Notes under the pieces: model-generated | What the model saw: the letters and a program-made list of their open reading frames with translations, nothing else | Told to the model about the DNA's origin: nothing | The model's database searches: none | Program-made: the position numbers and the translations under genes | Part shown: positions 43,457-53,405 of the stretch, in pieces | Layout of the letters: every line of letters begins with the position of its first letter | Position numbering within the stretch: the first letter of the stretch is position 1 | From: Planctomycetota bacterium | GTDB taxonomy: Bacteria; Planctomycetota; UBA1135; UBA2386 | Direction of reading: 5' to 3' | Assembly (NCBI GenBank): GCA_016716265.1 | Contig: JADJWQ010000001.1 | Span: 1,736,001-1,800,000 of the forward strand | DNA length: 64,000 nt

Positions 43457-44521
43457 ATGGATCGGATACGCAGTGGCCGAGCCTGGCTCTTCTCGTCGAT
43501 CGCCCTGTGCCTGGCAGCAGTACCGAGCGGCCTCGTCCAGGTCGCCCAGGCTCAGCAGCCGGAGGACGTCCCCGCCGTGCGACCGACGATCGCCGGGTTG
43601 CAGGAGGACTTCCGGGCGCTGCGATTCGGCATGTTCGTCCACTTCAACCTGGCGACCTACGAAGGCGTGGAGTGGGTGGAGGGCTATCACGACCCCGCCG
43701 AGTTCGATCCGGGCGGCAGGATCGACACGGATGCGTGGGCCGATGCGGCCGTCGCCGCCGGGATGAAGTACGGCGTGCTCACCGCCAAGCACGTCAGCGG
43801 CTTCTGCCTGTGGGACAGCGAGCTCACGACCTACGACGTCATGCATCCCGACTGCCCCTATCAGCAGGACCTGGTGGCGCAGTTCATCGAGTCCTTCCGC
43901 AGCCGTGGCCTGCGCGCGGGCCTGTACTACTGCTGGCGGCACCCTGGCTTCGACCGGGGCAACAATGCGGGCAAATTCAAGGTGCTCCCACCCGAGTGCG
44001 ACCCGGCGAGCCACACCCCCGAGGAGCAGCTCGACTTCCAGAGACGGCAGATCGCCGAGCTCCTGCAGAGATATCCCGACGTCTTCTATCTCTGGAACGA
44101 CGCACTCGACCCGCAGATCGCGCCCGCGGAGGACATCCTGCCGTGGCTCCACGACCTGCGCCCCGATGTCCTCTCCAGCTCCAATTGGTGGAACTGGGGC
44201 AAGAAGGGCACGCCCTATGCGGACATCGCGGTCAAGGAGCTGCGCCACTTCCCCGAGGACAACACCGTACCCGGCGAGACCTGCTGGAAGCTCGAGCAGA
44301 CCTGGTTCTGGAAGCCGGACTCCCGCGCCGCGAGCGCCGCGAGCGTCATGGACCACATGACCACGGCCTGGTCCAGGAACTCGAACTTCCTGCTCAACGT
44401 GGGCCCGGACAAGAGCGGCCGGATCGTCGAGTCGAGCCTGCGGACCCTCACTGACCTCGGCCAGCTGCTCGAGTCGCGCCGCGACGCCCCCACCCGCGGT
44501 GGCGGGGTGCCCCGGGAGTGA
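43457..44521 (+). CDS. Secreted alpha-L-fucosidase-like protein (glycoside hydrolase family 29)
   Basis: The 354-residue protein has a signal peptide (LFSSIALCLAAVPSG to VAQAQQPE) and a GH29 catalytic barrel. Family features are FGMFVHFNLATYEGVEW, YGVLTAKHVSGFCLWDS (the substrate-binding histidine region), GLYYCWRHP, DVFYLWNDAL with the probable nucleophile D215, and NSNFLLNVGPDKSGRI at the end. The C-terminal beta domain is short, as in the more compact GH29 enzymes. ATG 43457 has GGAG 9 nt upstream; ATG 43451 is an in-frame alternative. Divergence from GH2 suggests joint use on a fucosylated galactoside-type glycan. Confidence 0.9.
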   Translation: MDRIRSGRAWLFSSIALCLAAVPSGLVQVAQAQQPEDVPAVRPTIAGLQEDFRALRFGMFVHFNLATYEGVEWVEGYHDPAEFDPGGRIDTDAWADAAVAAGMKYGVLTAKHVSGFCLWDSELTTYDVMHPDCPYQQDLVAQFIESFRSRGLRAGLYYCWRHPGFDRGNNAGKFKVLPPECDPASHTPEEQLDFQRRQIAELLQRYPDVFYLWNDALDPQIAPAEDILPWLHDLRPDVLSSSNWWNWGKKGTPYADIAVKELRHFPEDNTVPGETCWKLEQTWFWKPDSRAASAASVMDHMTTAWSRNSNFLLNVGPDKSGRIVESSLRTLTDLGQLLESRRDAPTRGGGVPRE

Positions 44522-44729
44522 CCGCTGCGGGGCGCGCGGAGTAGCGTCCGCGTCGTGACGGCGGCGCCCGGCGCGCGGCGCGGGAGGCGGGATCGCAGCC
44601 GGGTCCCCTGGCTCCCCGCGCTGCGGACCCGTTGCAGTTCACGGCGCTCGGCTGCCGAAGATCCGGACGGTGTGCCGGCGCGCGCCACCACCGCGCAGAG
44701 TCGGTCCCGAGCACACCAGGAGTGCAGGG

Positions 44730-46073
44730 ATGCGCGTCGAGCTGTTCGCCTTGGCCCTGTCGCTACCGTTCGCGTTGGCTCCGGAGGCCGCGCGGGCACA
44801 GGTCGCCCCGCTCGAGATCACGGACCTCGAGGCCACCAACCGCCAGCTGCAGGCGCTGCAGGAGGCGTTCGCCGCGGAGCGGGCGCACACGGACGCGGCG
44901 CTGCGGCGGATCCTGCGCCGGAGGATCGTCGTCCCGCCGCCGGGCAGCGCGCCGGAGCGCGTCGAGAGCGTGCGCGAGGCCTGGGCCGCCGTCGTTCCGC
45001 CGACGGTCACCGGACGGATCGCGCTGGTCGCCCAGACCGAGATCGGCCCCGCGCAGGGCCCGATCGCCTCGTGGACGCGCAGCCGTGGGCTCACGCTGTC
45101 GGTGAACGACCCGGAGGTGGCGTTCGGGGACGAGATCCGCTGGGAGACCGAGGACGACGTCTCCCTCGGCCTCGCGGTGGGCGCGTGCTCGTTCCAGCAG
45201 AACCACGACAGCGAGCGGTCGGTGGAGATCACCACGGGCAACGCCTGGCTGGGCCTGTCCCGGAAGGGAGAGACCTACGGCCTCAGCGCTGGCTCCGGCC
45301 TCGCGTTCGACGCCGCCCGCATGCTCCGCTTCAAGGTAGGCCTGGAGGAGTCCGTCTCCGTCTCCTGGGCGGAGGAATACGTGCGCGGTTTCGGTCACGC
45401 CGTCGCGTTGACGGGGCGCACGGCGTGGGCGTCGGGGAAGCGCGCGGCGCGCGCGGTGCTGGCCTCGCTGCGGGAGGCCACACCCTGCATGTATTGCGCG
45501 GCGCTCGGTGCGCTGTCCTGCCCCCAGTGCGCCGATGCGCGCACGATCACCTGCCCGACCTGCGCGGGCAGCGGCGACCAGACCTGCTCGCGCTGCGGCG
45601 GAGGCGGCCTCCTCGACTGTCCCACCACCGAGTCTTGCAGCGGCTGCGGGGGCAGTGGCTGCGACGACTGCGGGACGTGTGGCGGCAGCGGCCGGGTCAC
45701 GGACTACGAGGAGTACACCGAGTGGCGCAGGGTGCTGCTGCCCGGCGGATTCGACTCGGCTGGCAATCCGATCTACTGCGAGGAGTATCAGTCCTTCCCG
45801 GCCACCCGCACGGTGCAGGTGACCTGCGGCAGCTGCGGTGGATCGGGTCACGGCGGGGCTTGCGGAACCTGCGGCGGCAGCGGCAACGTCGTCTGCTCCA
45901 GATGCGAGGGATCGGGCAACGTGTATTGCGGCCGCTGCAGCGGAACGGGGCGGGAGGCCTGCGGCGAGTGCGACGGTGCCAGGGTCGTCACCTGCCCGTT
46001 GTGCCGCGGCTCCGAGCTGGTGTGCCCGCTCTGCCAGGGCGCGCGCCGACTGCTCCCGCGGGGAGGCCGATGA
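44730..46073 (+). CDS. Secreted protein with an array of DnaJ-like CxxCxGxG motifs
   Basis: The 447-residue protein has a signal peptide (FALALSLPFALAPEAARAQ), a coiled-coil-like helix (ATNRQLQALQEAFAAERAHT) and a domain at about 100-245 of unknown fold. The last 180 residues hold about thirteen CxxC units, many in the CxxCxGxG form of the DnaJ cysteine-rich domain (CPTCAGSG, CSRCGGGG, CGTCGGSG, CSRCEGSG, CGRCSGTG), with a 35-residue insert between two blocks. DnaJ has only four. There is no J domain. The array could bind several zinc ions or act in thiol chemistry in the periplasm. GGAG lies 8 nt before ATG 44730. The stop overlaps the start of the next gene. Confidence 0.85.
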   Translation: MRVELFALALSLPFALAPEAARAQVAPLEITDLEATNRQLQALQEAFAAERAHTDAALRRILRRRIVVPPPGSAPERVESVREAWAAVVPPTVTGRIALVAQTEIGPAQGPIASWTRSRGLTLSVNDPEVAFGDEIRWETEDDVSLGLAVGACSFQQNHDSERSVEITTGNAWLGLSRKGETYGLSAGSGLAFDAARMLRFKVGLEESVSVSWAEEYVRGFGHAVALTGRTAWASGKRAARAVLASLREATPCMYCAALGALSCPQCADARTITCPTCAGSGDQTCSRCGGGGLLDCPTTESCSGCGGSGCDDCGTCGGSGRVTDYEEYTEWRRVLLPGGFDSAGNPIYCEEYQSFPATRTVQVTCGSCGGSGHGGACGTCGGSGNVVCSRCEGSGNVYCGRCSGTGREACGECDGARVVTCPLCRGSELVCPLCQGARRLLPRGGR

Positions 46074-46894
46074 TGAGACACCACGTACGGGCCACGCTGA
46101 TCCCGCCGCTCCTCGCGATCGCCGCCTGCTCGTCGACGTCGCAGGTACTGCTCCAGAACGGTATGGCCGGGTTCACCGGCGGTGATCCGATCGCCGTGCG
46201 CCCCGACTCCGAGCAGCTGACCTACCTGTGGACGGACGAGGTGATCGCCGTCGATGGCGACGAGGGCATGCTCGATCGCCTGCTGATCGAAGACCTGCCC
46301 GGGCTCGTCGACGTGGCCTTCCGCTCCGACGAGGAGATGCTGGTGCTGCACCGCGGCGGGATCTCCCTCTACTTCGCGGGCAAGCTGTTCCGGGCCTACG
46401 ACCTCGACGTGTCCGCGAGCTCGCTGCTGGCCGCCGGCGAGGAGTCCGTCTGGGTGGCGCGCAACGAGCGCGATGGCGCCACGCTGCTACGGCTCGACGA
46501 GGAGCGCCGCGAGCTGCTGCCGGTCGCCGCGCTGGAAGACGGGGTCAGCGCGCTCGCCATCGCTCCCGGCGGCTGCTACTTCGCCGTCGGCGACGCGGTC
46601 TACCGGCTGCTCCTCGACGGCGAGGGCAGCGGCGAGATCCTGTTCCTGTTCGCCGTCCTGGACGCGCAGATCGGCTCGATCGCCAGCGATCCGGACCGCG
46701 GGCTCATCCTGGCGGCGACCCCCACCGAGACCTGGATCTACCACCAGGGCAGGACGCGGATCTTCGAGCCCCTCGGCGGACGGCTGGCCTACGCGGACGG
46801 CACGCTGTTCATCTCGAGCGCGGACCGCGGCCTGCTGCTCAGGGTCTCCCGGGTCGGCGCTCGGCTGGCCGAGCTCGAGAGCGGGGATCCGTAG
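46073..46894 (+). CDS. Lipoprotein of unknown function, translationally coupled to the CxxC-array protein
   Basis: The start overlaps the upstream stop by one base (TGATG), with GGGAGG 6 nt before, so translation is coupled; an ATG 3 nt earlier is also possible. The 273-residue protein has a good lipobox (LAIAAC, Cys19). The mature part consists of beta-strand repeats typical of a propeller: DEVIAVDGDEGMLDRLLIED, VWVARNERDGATLLRLDEE, GLILAATPTETWIYHQGRT, GTLFISSADRGLLLRVSRVG. No named family was recognised. Coupling to the cysteine-array protein suggests the two act as a pair at the membrane. Confidence 0.8.
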   Translation: MRHHVRATLIPPLLAIAACSSTSQVLLQNGMAGFTGGDPIAVRPDSEQLTYLWTDEVIAVDGDEGMLDRLLIEDLPGLVDVAFRSDEEMLVLHRGGISLYFAGKLFRAYDLDVSASSLLAAGEESVWVARNERDGATLLRLDEERRELLPVAALEDGVSALAIAPGGCYFAVGDAVYRLLLDGEGSGEILFLFAVLDAQIGSIASDPDRGLILAATPTETWIYHQGRTRIFEPLGGRLAYADGTLFISSADRGLLLRVSRVGARLAELESGDP

Positions 46895-46980
46895 TAGTCC
46901 CTCCGGCAGCGCTCGATCTCCTCCGGCGAACGTCCCCGGATTTCCTGCGAACCGCCGCGGCGGCGGACGCTGGTCCGGCC

Positions 46981-48099
46981 ATGAGTCCCGCGCGCTTCCC
47001 GTTCCCGTCGTTCGGCCCCAGGCCGCGGTTCCTCGCCGCGCTGGTCGCCGCCTGCCTGTTCGGCCGTGTGCTGCCCCAGGAGCGCATCTACCCACTCGAC
47101 GAGGGCTGCGGCGGCGTGACCTACGCGTACGGCTCGAACTTCGGAGCGTCGCTGATCCAGACCAACCGCACCGACACTTGGACGCCCGGCCGCTTCGGCA
47201 CGGCGCTCCGCGGCTTCGACCGCGGCACACCGAGCACCGACTACCGCTACTTCTCCACCATATGGGGCAGGGCGCAGGACTATACCGCGGCGCTGTTCCT
47301 CCAGGAGCGCTATGCACCGACGCAGGGAATCGCCGTCCGGCTGCGTATCGCGGAGTGCAATCCGCAGAGCCAGACGAAGCTGCATGTGCTGAACGCGACC
47401 GGCGAGCTGGAGATCGCGCTCCTGAAAGCCAGCGGGGGTGCGCACTACATCGTCGTGCCGGGCTTCCAGGCGCTCGCCCGGGGCCGCTGGTTGCATGTCG
47501 CCGTCGTCCACGAGGCGGCCCCCTCGCAGGTGACCGTCTACTTCGACGGCGGCGTCGTGCATACGGAGATCGTGCCGCCACTCTCGAATGGTCAATTGAC
47601 GTGCTTCGGCAGCGGCCCGTCCCGGCCGTGCATCTACGATCTCGACGAGATCACCTACGTGCCGCGCGCGATGACGGCTGCCGAGGTGGCCACGCTGAGC
47701 CAGCACCCGCGCGCGGGGACCGCGGTCATCCCGGGCGGTTGCGGCTCGCCGGTGCCGACGCTCACAGCGGCCGGATTGCCCCAGCCCGGCAGCTCGGCCT
47801 TCTCGCTCGATGTCGTCGGCTTCCGCCCCCACGTCGCGGCTGCGGTGACGTTCGGCAGCGACATCTGCTCGTGGAACGGAATGCCGCTGCCGGTCACGAC
47901 CCTGGGCTGCGTCGTCGCGGCGAACCTGGATCTGGCGGCGGTGACCGTCTTGACCGACGGCGCGGGAACGCTGCGCCTGCCCGTACCGCTGCCGACCGGC
48001 CTCGCCCCGGGGACGATCTACGCGCAGGCCTTCTCGATCGATCCACCGGCGGGTGCGCTGCTCGGCACCAACGCGGTCGGCATCGCGATCGGGCAATGA
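46981..48099 (+). CDS. Secreted LamG-domain protein with shared C-terminal module
   Basis: The 372-residue protein has a signal peptide (RFLAALVAACLFGRVLPQE). A LamG/concanavalin-like domain follows (about 35-245; RWLHVAVVHEAAPSQVTVYFDGGVVHTE, YDLDEITYVPRAMTAAEVATL). The C-terminal module of 120 residues starts at GGCGSPVPTLTAAGLPQPGS and ends TNAVGIAIG. It is probably an extracellular glycan- or surface-binding protein. No convincing ribosome-binding site or promoter lies in the 86 bp before the ATG, so it may be the last gene of the preceding operon. Confidence 0.83.
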   Translation: MSPARFPFPSFGPRPRFLAALVAACLFGRVLPQERIYPLDEGCGGVTYAYGSNFGASLIQTNRTDTWTPGRFGTALRGFDRGTPSTDYRYFSTIWGRAQDYTAALFLQERYAPTQGIAVRLRIAECNPQSQTKLHVLNATGELEIALLKASGGAHYIVVPGFQALARGRWLHVAVVHEAAPSQVTVYFDGGVVHTEIVPPLSNGQLTCFGSGPSRPCIYDLDEITYVPRAMTAAEVATLSQHPRAGTAVIPGGCGSPVPTLTAAGLPQPGSSAFSLDVVGFRPHVAAAVTFGSDICSWNGMPLPVTTLGCVVAANLDLAAVTVLTDGAGTLRLPVPLPTGLAPGTIYAQAFSIDPPAGALLGTNAVGIAIGQ

Positions 48100-48110
48100 C
48101 CGGACGCGAC

Positions 48111-48136
48111 GGCAGGGGCGTCTGCCCCCGGTTGCC
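48111..48136 (+). terminator. Possible terminator after the LamG gene
   Basis: GGGGC and GCCCC pair around a 4-nt loop, with outer GGCA/TGCC pairing across a bulge, 11 nt after the stop. No T-tract. Confidence 0.4.
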
Positions 48137-48255
48137 CTGAGCACTGACGCCGCACCACGCTTTCGCCCGGGACGCGGCCGGGCCCGGGCAGTACAGTCGG
48201 ACGGCCCGATCGGCCCCGACCTGCGGAGCCCGACCGGCGGACCTGGACCGATTCA

Positions 48256-48283
48256 CCTGACCCCGTGGACCTGACCCCGTGAA
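48256..48283 (+). repeat. 14-bp tandem duplication spanning a start codon
   Basis: CCTGACCCCGTGGA at 48256-48269 is followed at once by CCTGACCCCGTGAA. The second copy contains the GTG start of the next gene. The first contains GTG 48265, which opens a five-codon frame whose TGA overlaps the real start as GTGA. Confidence 0.75.
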
Positions 48284-49828
48284 CCTGAACCAGGCGCGCG
48301 ACGAACTCGAGGACCGGCTGACTCCGGCGGGCGAGGGCCTCGCGCGGCAGCGGCGGGCGGACGCGCTGCGGGCCGGGCTCGGGCACGGCGCGCAGACGCT
48401 GCCGCGGCTCGCCGGCGTGCTGGCGATCGCGTTCATCGGGGTCAGCTACGCGCTGGGGTCCGCACCGGTGAACCCCTGGGCGCTACCGGGGCTGCTCCTG
48501 GTCGCGCCGTTCGCCAGCGCCCTGGCATTCTGGTGGGACGCACGGCGGCGCGGCGTCGACTCGCGCACGGCGGCGCTCGCGTTCGACGAGCACCACCACA
48601 CGAAGGACCGCGTGTCCGCCGCGCTCGACCTCGCCGAGCGCCCGAGCTCGACCGGCTCCGACCGCGCCGCCGCGCTCGCACGGGCGGCGATCGAGGACGG
48701 GCTCGACACCGCGCGCCGCCTCGACGCGCACGTCGCGACCGCACCGCGCACCGTCGCGGTCCGCGTCGCACCGCTGCTGCTGGGGATCGTGATCGCCTGT
48801 GTGCCGGCGGTGCTGCTGCGCGGGATCGGCGGGCCACGGCCGGACGGCGACGACGGCGACCGACCGAGCGTCGCGCTGCGCGCGCGCGACGCCGAGCCGG
48901 ACGCCGAGGCGCCCGCGGACGAGCCGAATGCGAACGACGCGGTCGCCCGTCGCCCCGGTGCCGACAGCGCCCGCCGGCCGACCGCCACGGAACGGGCCGA
49001 CGAGACGGCGGAGCGGCCGCGCGGCGAGCGCAGCTCCGAGCCTCCGCGCACGCGACGCGGCACCGGCGCCGGCGCAGCCGGGGGCGCTGCACCACCGGCC
49101 GAGCAGCAGCTGTCGCCGAGCGCAGCGGAGTCGAGCTCGGCGGCGCGCGGCGATGCACGCTCGGGCAGCGCCGGTGGCGGCGGCAGCCAGGGCGCCTCGC
49201 AGAGCGAGAACGAGCCGCAGCCGGAGCCGACGCGCGAACCGCGCCGCCCGTCGCGGCCGCGCCCCGGCGCGCGACCCGGCGAGACGCAGAAGGGCGACCC
49301 CCAGCAGAGCGCGGGCGCACCGAGCGGGCCGTCGAGCGGCGGCGGTCAGATGACGGCGGTCGCCAACGAGCGGGCCGGCATCGACCGCGGCAGCGAGCGG
49401 GACGACGACACCGACACCGACGACGAGCAGGTCGAGGACGAGGAGGAGGAGTCCGAGCAGCGCGGCGGCGTGATGCCGTCGACGCGCGACCGGATGCAGC
49501 CGCCGAGCCGCGAGCTGTCGATCAGCGGCAATGGCCCGCCCGGCGACGGCCGCGGCGGCCCGACGCCGCCGAAGAAGTCGCGCGGCACCGCGTCGCTCGT
49601 GCTCGGCATCCGGCTGCCCGATCAGGTGCGCGGCCAGCCGAACCCCGGCACCGCGAAGACGACGATCGAACAGGTCCCGCCGGTGCCGCGCGATGCGGCC
49701 GCGCACCCGACTACCCCCGCGCCGAGCGACGGCCCCTCGCCCAACGTGCAGAGTGGTGTCCCGGCGCACGCCGAGCTGGAGCGGACCGTGCTCCGCTACC
49801 ACGAGCTGTTGAAGGACACGAACGACGG

Positions 49829-49832
<4 letters not shown>
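48279..49832 (+). CDS. Membrane protein with long low-complexity tail, first gene of the MoxR operon
   Basis: The 517-residue protein has two membrane spans at about 45-85, a helical stretch (ALAFDEHHHTKDRVSAALDLAER), and a third span at about 165-185. The remaining 300 residues are disordered-looking: rich in R, P, E, A, G, S and Q, with an acidic run (DDDTDTDDEQVEDEEEESEQ) and the short conserved-looking segment GTASLVLGIRLPDQVRG. The C-terminal ELERTVLRYHELLKD may be a helix that meets a partner. Planctomycete MoxR operons often begin with such a protein. GTG start, decided by the coupled layout. Its TGA overlaps the MoxR ATG. Confidence 0.78.
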
Positions 49833-50836
<1,004 letters not shown>

Positions 50837-50866
50837 CGCGACCCACCCCGCGGCAGACGACCCCGC

Positions 50867-51802
50867 ATGGCGACGACCGAGACCGGCCCGAGGGCGACGA
50901 GCGGCAGCGAGCTGTTCGACGCCGCGTTCCTGCGCAGCCTGGAGGGGCTCCGCTTCGTCGCGCGGCGCGTGCCGGCGGGAGGGCGGATCGCCGAGCAGCG
51001 GTCGCGGTCGCGCGGCGGCGGCGTCGAGTTCACCGACGTGCGGCCGTACGTGCCCGGCGACGACTTCCGTGCGATCGACTGGCACCTTCTGCAGCGGCTC
51101 GACCGCGTGTTCCTGCGGCTGTTCCTCGAGGAGGAGGACCTGCCGGTGCACATCGTGCTCGACGAGTCGGCCAGCATGGGGCAGCCGCCGGCCGGCCGGC
51201 GCGAGCCCGCCGACAAGACGGTCACGGCACTCCGCGTCGTCGCGGCGCTCGCGTACGTCGCGTCGCACCGCCTCGACCGCGTCACGATCCACCCGTTCGC
51301 CGGTGAACCGCGGCGCCCGCTGCCCGGCATCTCGGGGCGCGTCGCGTTCCGGCGGTTGCTCGCCTGGCTCGGCCAGCGTCCCGCCGCCGGCGAGGGGACC
51401 GGCCTCGTGCGCGCGCTCAAGTCGCTGGCGACCCCGAGTGCTCGCCGCGGATTGTGCATCGTCGTCTCGGACTTCCTGGACCCCGCCGGAGCCGAGGCGG
51501 TCGTGCACGCATTGCGCACGGTGCGCCACGACCTGCTGCTCGTCCGCATCGCGCATCCGGGCGAGGAGCGCCCGGCATTGAGCGGCGAGGTGGAGATCGT
51601 CGACTCGGAGTCGGGCGAGAGCCTCGCCTTGCACGTCGACGACGCGCTGCTCAGCCGCTACGCCGCCGCGCACCGCGCGTTCGAGGCAGCGCTGGCCGAC
51701 ACGGCGCGCGCCCGCCGCGGTGGTTTCCTGTCGGTGCGCACCGACCGGCCGATCGTGCCCCAGCTCGTCCGCCTGTTCCGCGAAGGGAACTACCACACGT
51801 GA
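50867..51802 (+). CDS. DUF58 (VWA-like) protein
   Basis: The 311-residue protein is a DUF58 family member. Family signatures are RVPAGGRIAEQRSRSRGGGVEFTDVRPYVPGDDFRAIDWHLLQR and, at the start of the VWA-like half, HIVLDESASMG, a MIDAS-like D-x-S-x-S/M (DESASM) that can bind a metal. RRGLCIVVSDFLDP is also typical. DUF58 proteins are the usual partners of MoxR ATPases. It starts 30 bp after moxR and overlaps the next gene as GTGA. Confidence 0.93.
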   Translation: MATTETGPRATSGSELFDAAFLRSLEGLRFVARRVPAGGRIAEQRSRSRGGGVEFTDVRPYVPGDDFRAIDWHLLQRLDRVFLRLFLEEEDLPVHIVLDESASMGQPPAGRREPADKTVTALRVVAALAYVASHRLDRVTIHPFAGEPRRPLPGISGRVAFRRLLAWLGQRPAAGEGTGLVRALKSLATPSARRGLCIVVSDFLDPAGAEAVVHALRTVRHDLLLVRIAHPGEERPALSGEVEIVDSESGESLALHVDDALLSRYAAAHRAFEAALADTARARRGGFLSVRTDRPIVPQLVRLFREGNYHT

Positions 51803-53343
51803 TCCTGCGCGGCCTGTCCCCCACCGTCCTGCTCGCGGGCCTCGGCGTGCTCGCCGCGGTCCTGCTGGTGCTACACCTGCTCCGCGTGCGGCTGCGCCGC
51901 GAGACGGTCGACAGCCTGCTGTTCTTCCGCATGCTCGGCCAGGTGCAGCGGCCGCGCATGCTGTTCGGACTGCCGTCGCGCTGGCTCGCGTTCGTGCTCG
52001 CGCTGATCGCTTCCGCGCTGCTGTGGGGCGCGGCGGCCGACCCGAGGCTCGTCCCGGCGCGCCCGTCGCGCATCGTGCTGATCGACTCGACCGCGGCCGC
52101 AGTGGCGGTCGCGGACGACGGCCGTCCGCTGCGCGACCACTACGCCGATCGCGCAGTCGCGATGTGCGACGAGGCCGACCTGGGTCCGCGCGGGCGCGTG
52201 GTGGCGTTCGGTGGCGGCGATCCGACCACGGGCGTGCGGACCGTGCTCGACGCCGGCGAGCCGAGTGCGCTGCTGGAGCAGCGGTTGCGCGATCTCGACG
52301 TGGCCGGGCCACCCGACACCTTGTGGGCCGCATTGCGCAGTGCCGTCGCGGACCTGACCCCGGACGACGAGGTCGTCGTGATCGGTGGGCCGACGGTGCT
52401 GCCGGCCGCGTTCGACGGCGTGCCGGTGCGGCACGGCGGCGTCGCGACCGGCCGGCTCGAGACCGTCGGCATCGCGCGCGCGCGCTTCGTGCCCGGTGAG
52501 CCGACCACGCTCGAGGTCGAGCTGCTGCGCGACGCGGACGCGCCGATCGAGGTGACGCTCGACTTCGAGGGAGCGACGCCGGTCACCGCACACGTGCCGC
52601 AGGCGAGCGACGACCGCTCGGTGCCCGTGCGCTTCGACGGTCTGCCATTGCGCGCGGCGACGGGCACGCTCACCGTCCGCGTCGGTGTGGCACCACCGCG
52701 CACCGCACACATCGTCCTGCCGGACCGTGAGCCGATCGCGGTGTTCGTCGCCGAGGACGTCCCGCGCGCGGTCCACGTGCTCGTCGAAGCTGACGAACGC
52801 CTCGCACTCGCGCCATCGCGAGCCGCGGCGCGCATCGCGTGCACGCCAGGTGTGCCGGACGCGGAGCTGCCGAGCCTCGTGATCACGCCCGGCGTCGGCG
52901 ACCCGGTCGCGCGGCGCCCGCGCGACACGCGGCTCGCGCCCGACCTGCCGTTGTCGCTGCGCGACCGCGCCCACGACGGCACGGCGTTGCCCGACGACGA
53001 AGCCTGGGACGCGGTCTGGCTGGAGGACGCGCTGACCGGAGCCCCGCTGCTCGCGGGCCGTGGCGCTACCGAGATTCACGTCGTCGACTGGCTGCTCGAC
53101 TCGCCGACCCATCGCGACGTCCCGCTGCTGCTCGGCTGGACATTGCGCCGGCTGGGCCACGTCGACGACACCGTACGGATCGACGTCGCGCAGGCCGCGA
53201 TCGCCAGCGGTGCGCCACCGCTCGACCCCGCGGACGACGCACCACGGCCGGGCCCGCCGGCGATCCCGGCGATCCTGCTCGGTCTCGCACTGCTGCTCGT
53301 CGCCGCCGACGCGTGGCTGCACGCGCGCGGGCGGCTGCCCTGA
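51799..53343 (+). CDS. BatA-like membrane protein of the MoxR operon
   Basis: The 514-residue protein has the N-terminal pattern of the aerotolerance regulator family: two membrane spans (about 7-27 and 60-78) separated by RLRRETVDSLLFFRMLGQVQRPRMLFG. A large extracytoplasmic part follows, with a VWA-like beginning (RIVLIDSTAAAVAV) that lacks a full MIDAS, then beta-rich domains, and a last membrane span at about 490-508 (IPAILLGLALLLVAADAWL). It overlaps the DUF58 stop (GTGA), so its synthesis is coupled. Likely part of a membrane complex with the DUF58 and MoxR proteins. Confidence 0.88.
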   Translation: MILRGLSPTVLLAGLGVLAAVLLVLHLLRVRLRRETVDSLLFFRMLGQVQRPRMLFGLPSRWLAFVLALIASALLWGAAADPRLVPARPSRIVLIDSTAAAVAVADDGRPLRDHYADRAVAMCDEADLGPRGRVVAFGGGDPTTGVRTVLDAGEPSALLEQRLRDLDVAGPPDTLWAALRSAVADLTPDDEVVVIGGPTVLPAAFDGVPVRHGGVATGRLETVGIARARFVPGEPTTLEVELLRDADAPIEVTLDFEGATPVTAHVPQASDDRSVPVRFDGLPLRAATGTLTVRVGVAPPRTAHIVLPDREPIAVFVAEDVPRAVHVLVEADERLALAPSRAAARIACTPGVPDAELPSLVITPGVGDPVARRPRDTRLAPDLPLSLRDRAHDGTALPDDEAWDAVWLEDALTGAPLLAGRGATEIHVVDWLLDSPTHRDVPLLLGWTLRRLGHVDDTVRIDVAQAAIASGAPPLDPADDAPRPGPPAIPAILLGLALLLVAADAWLHARGRLP

Positions 53344-53358
53344 CGCGTCCGCGCGGGC

Positions 53359-53381
53359 TATGATCCGCGAGCCTTCTCGCG
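53359..53381 (+). promoter_or_regulatory. TATGAT box with adjoining hairpin
   Basis: TATGAT at 53359-53364 could be the -10 of the 53406 gene with a leader of about 35 nt. CGCGAG and CTCGCG (53366-53381) form a 6-bp stem with loop CCTT that could instead end the MoxR operon. The two readings exclude each other in part. Confidence 0.3.
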
Positions 53382-53405
53382 CGGAGCCATCCGGACGCGA
53401 CAGCC

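Noticed and set aside
44542..44557. TAGCGT ending 7 nt before GTG 44555, an eleventh match to the leaderless pattern
   Set aside because: The frame from GTG 44555 runs through the CxxC-array gene and has no coding character there. It may instead be an ordinary promoter of that operon, so it was not counted.
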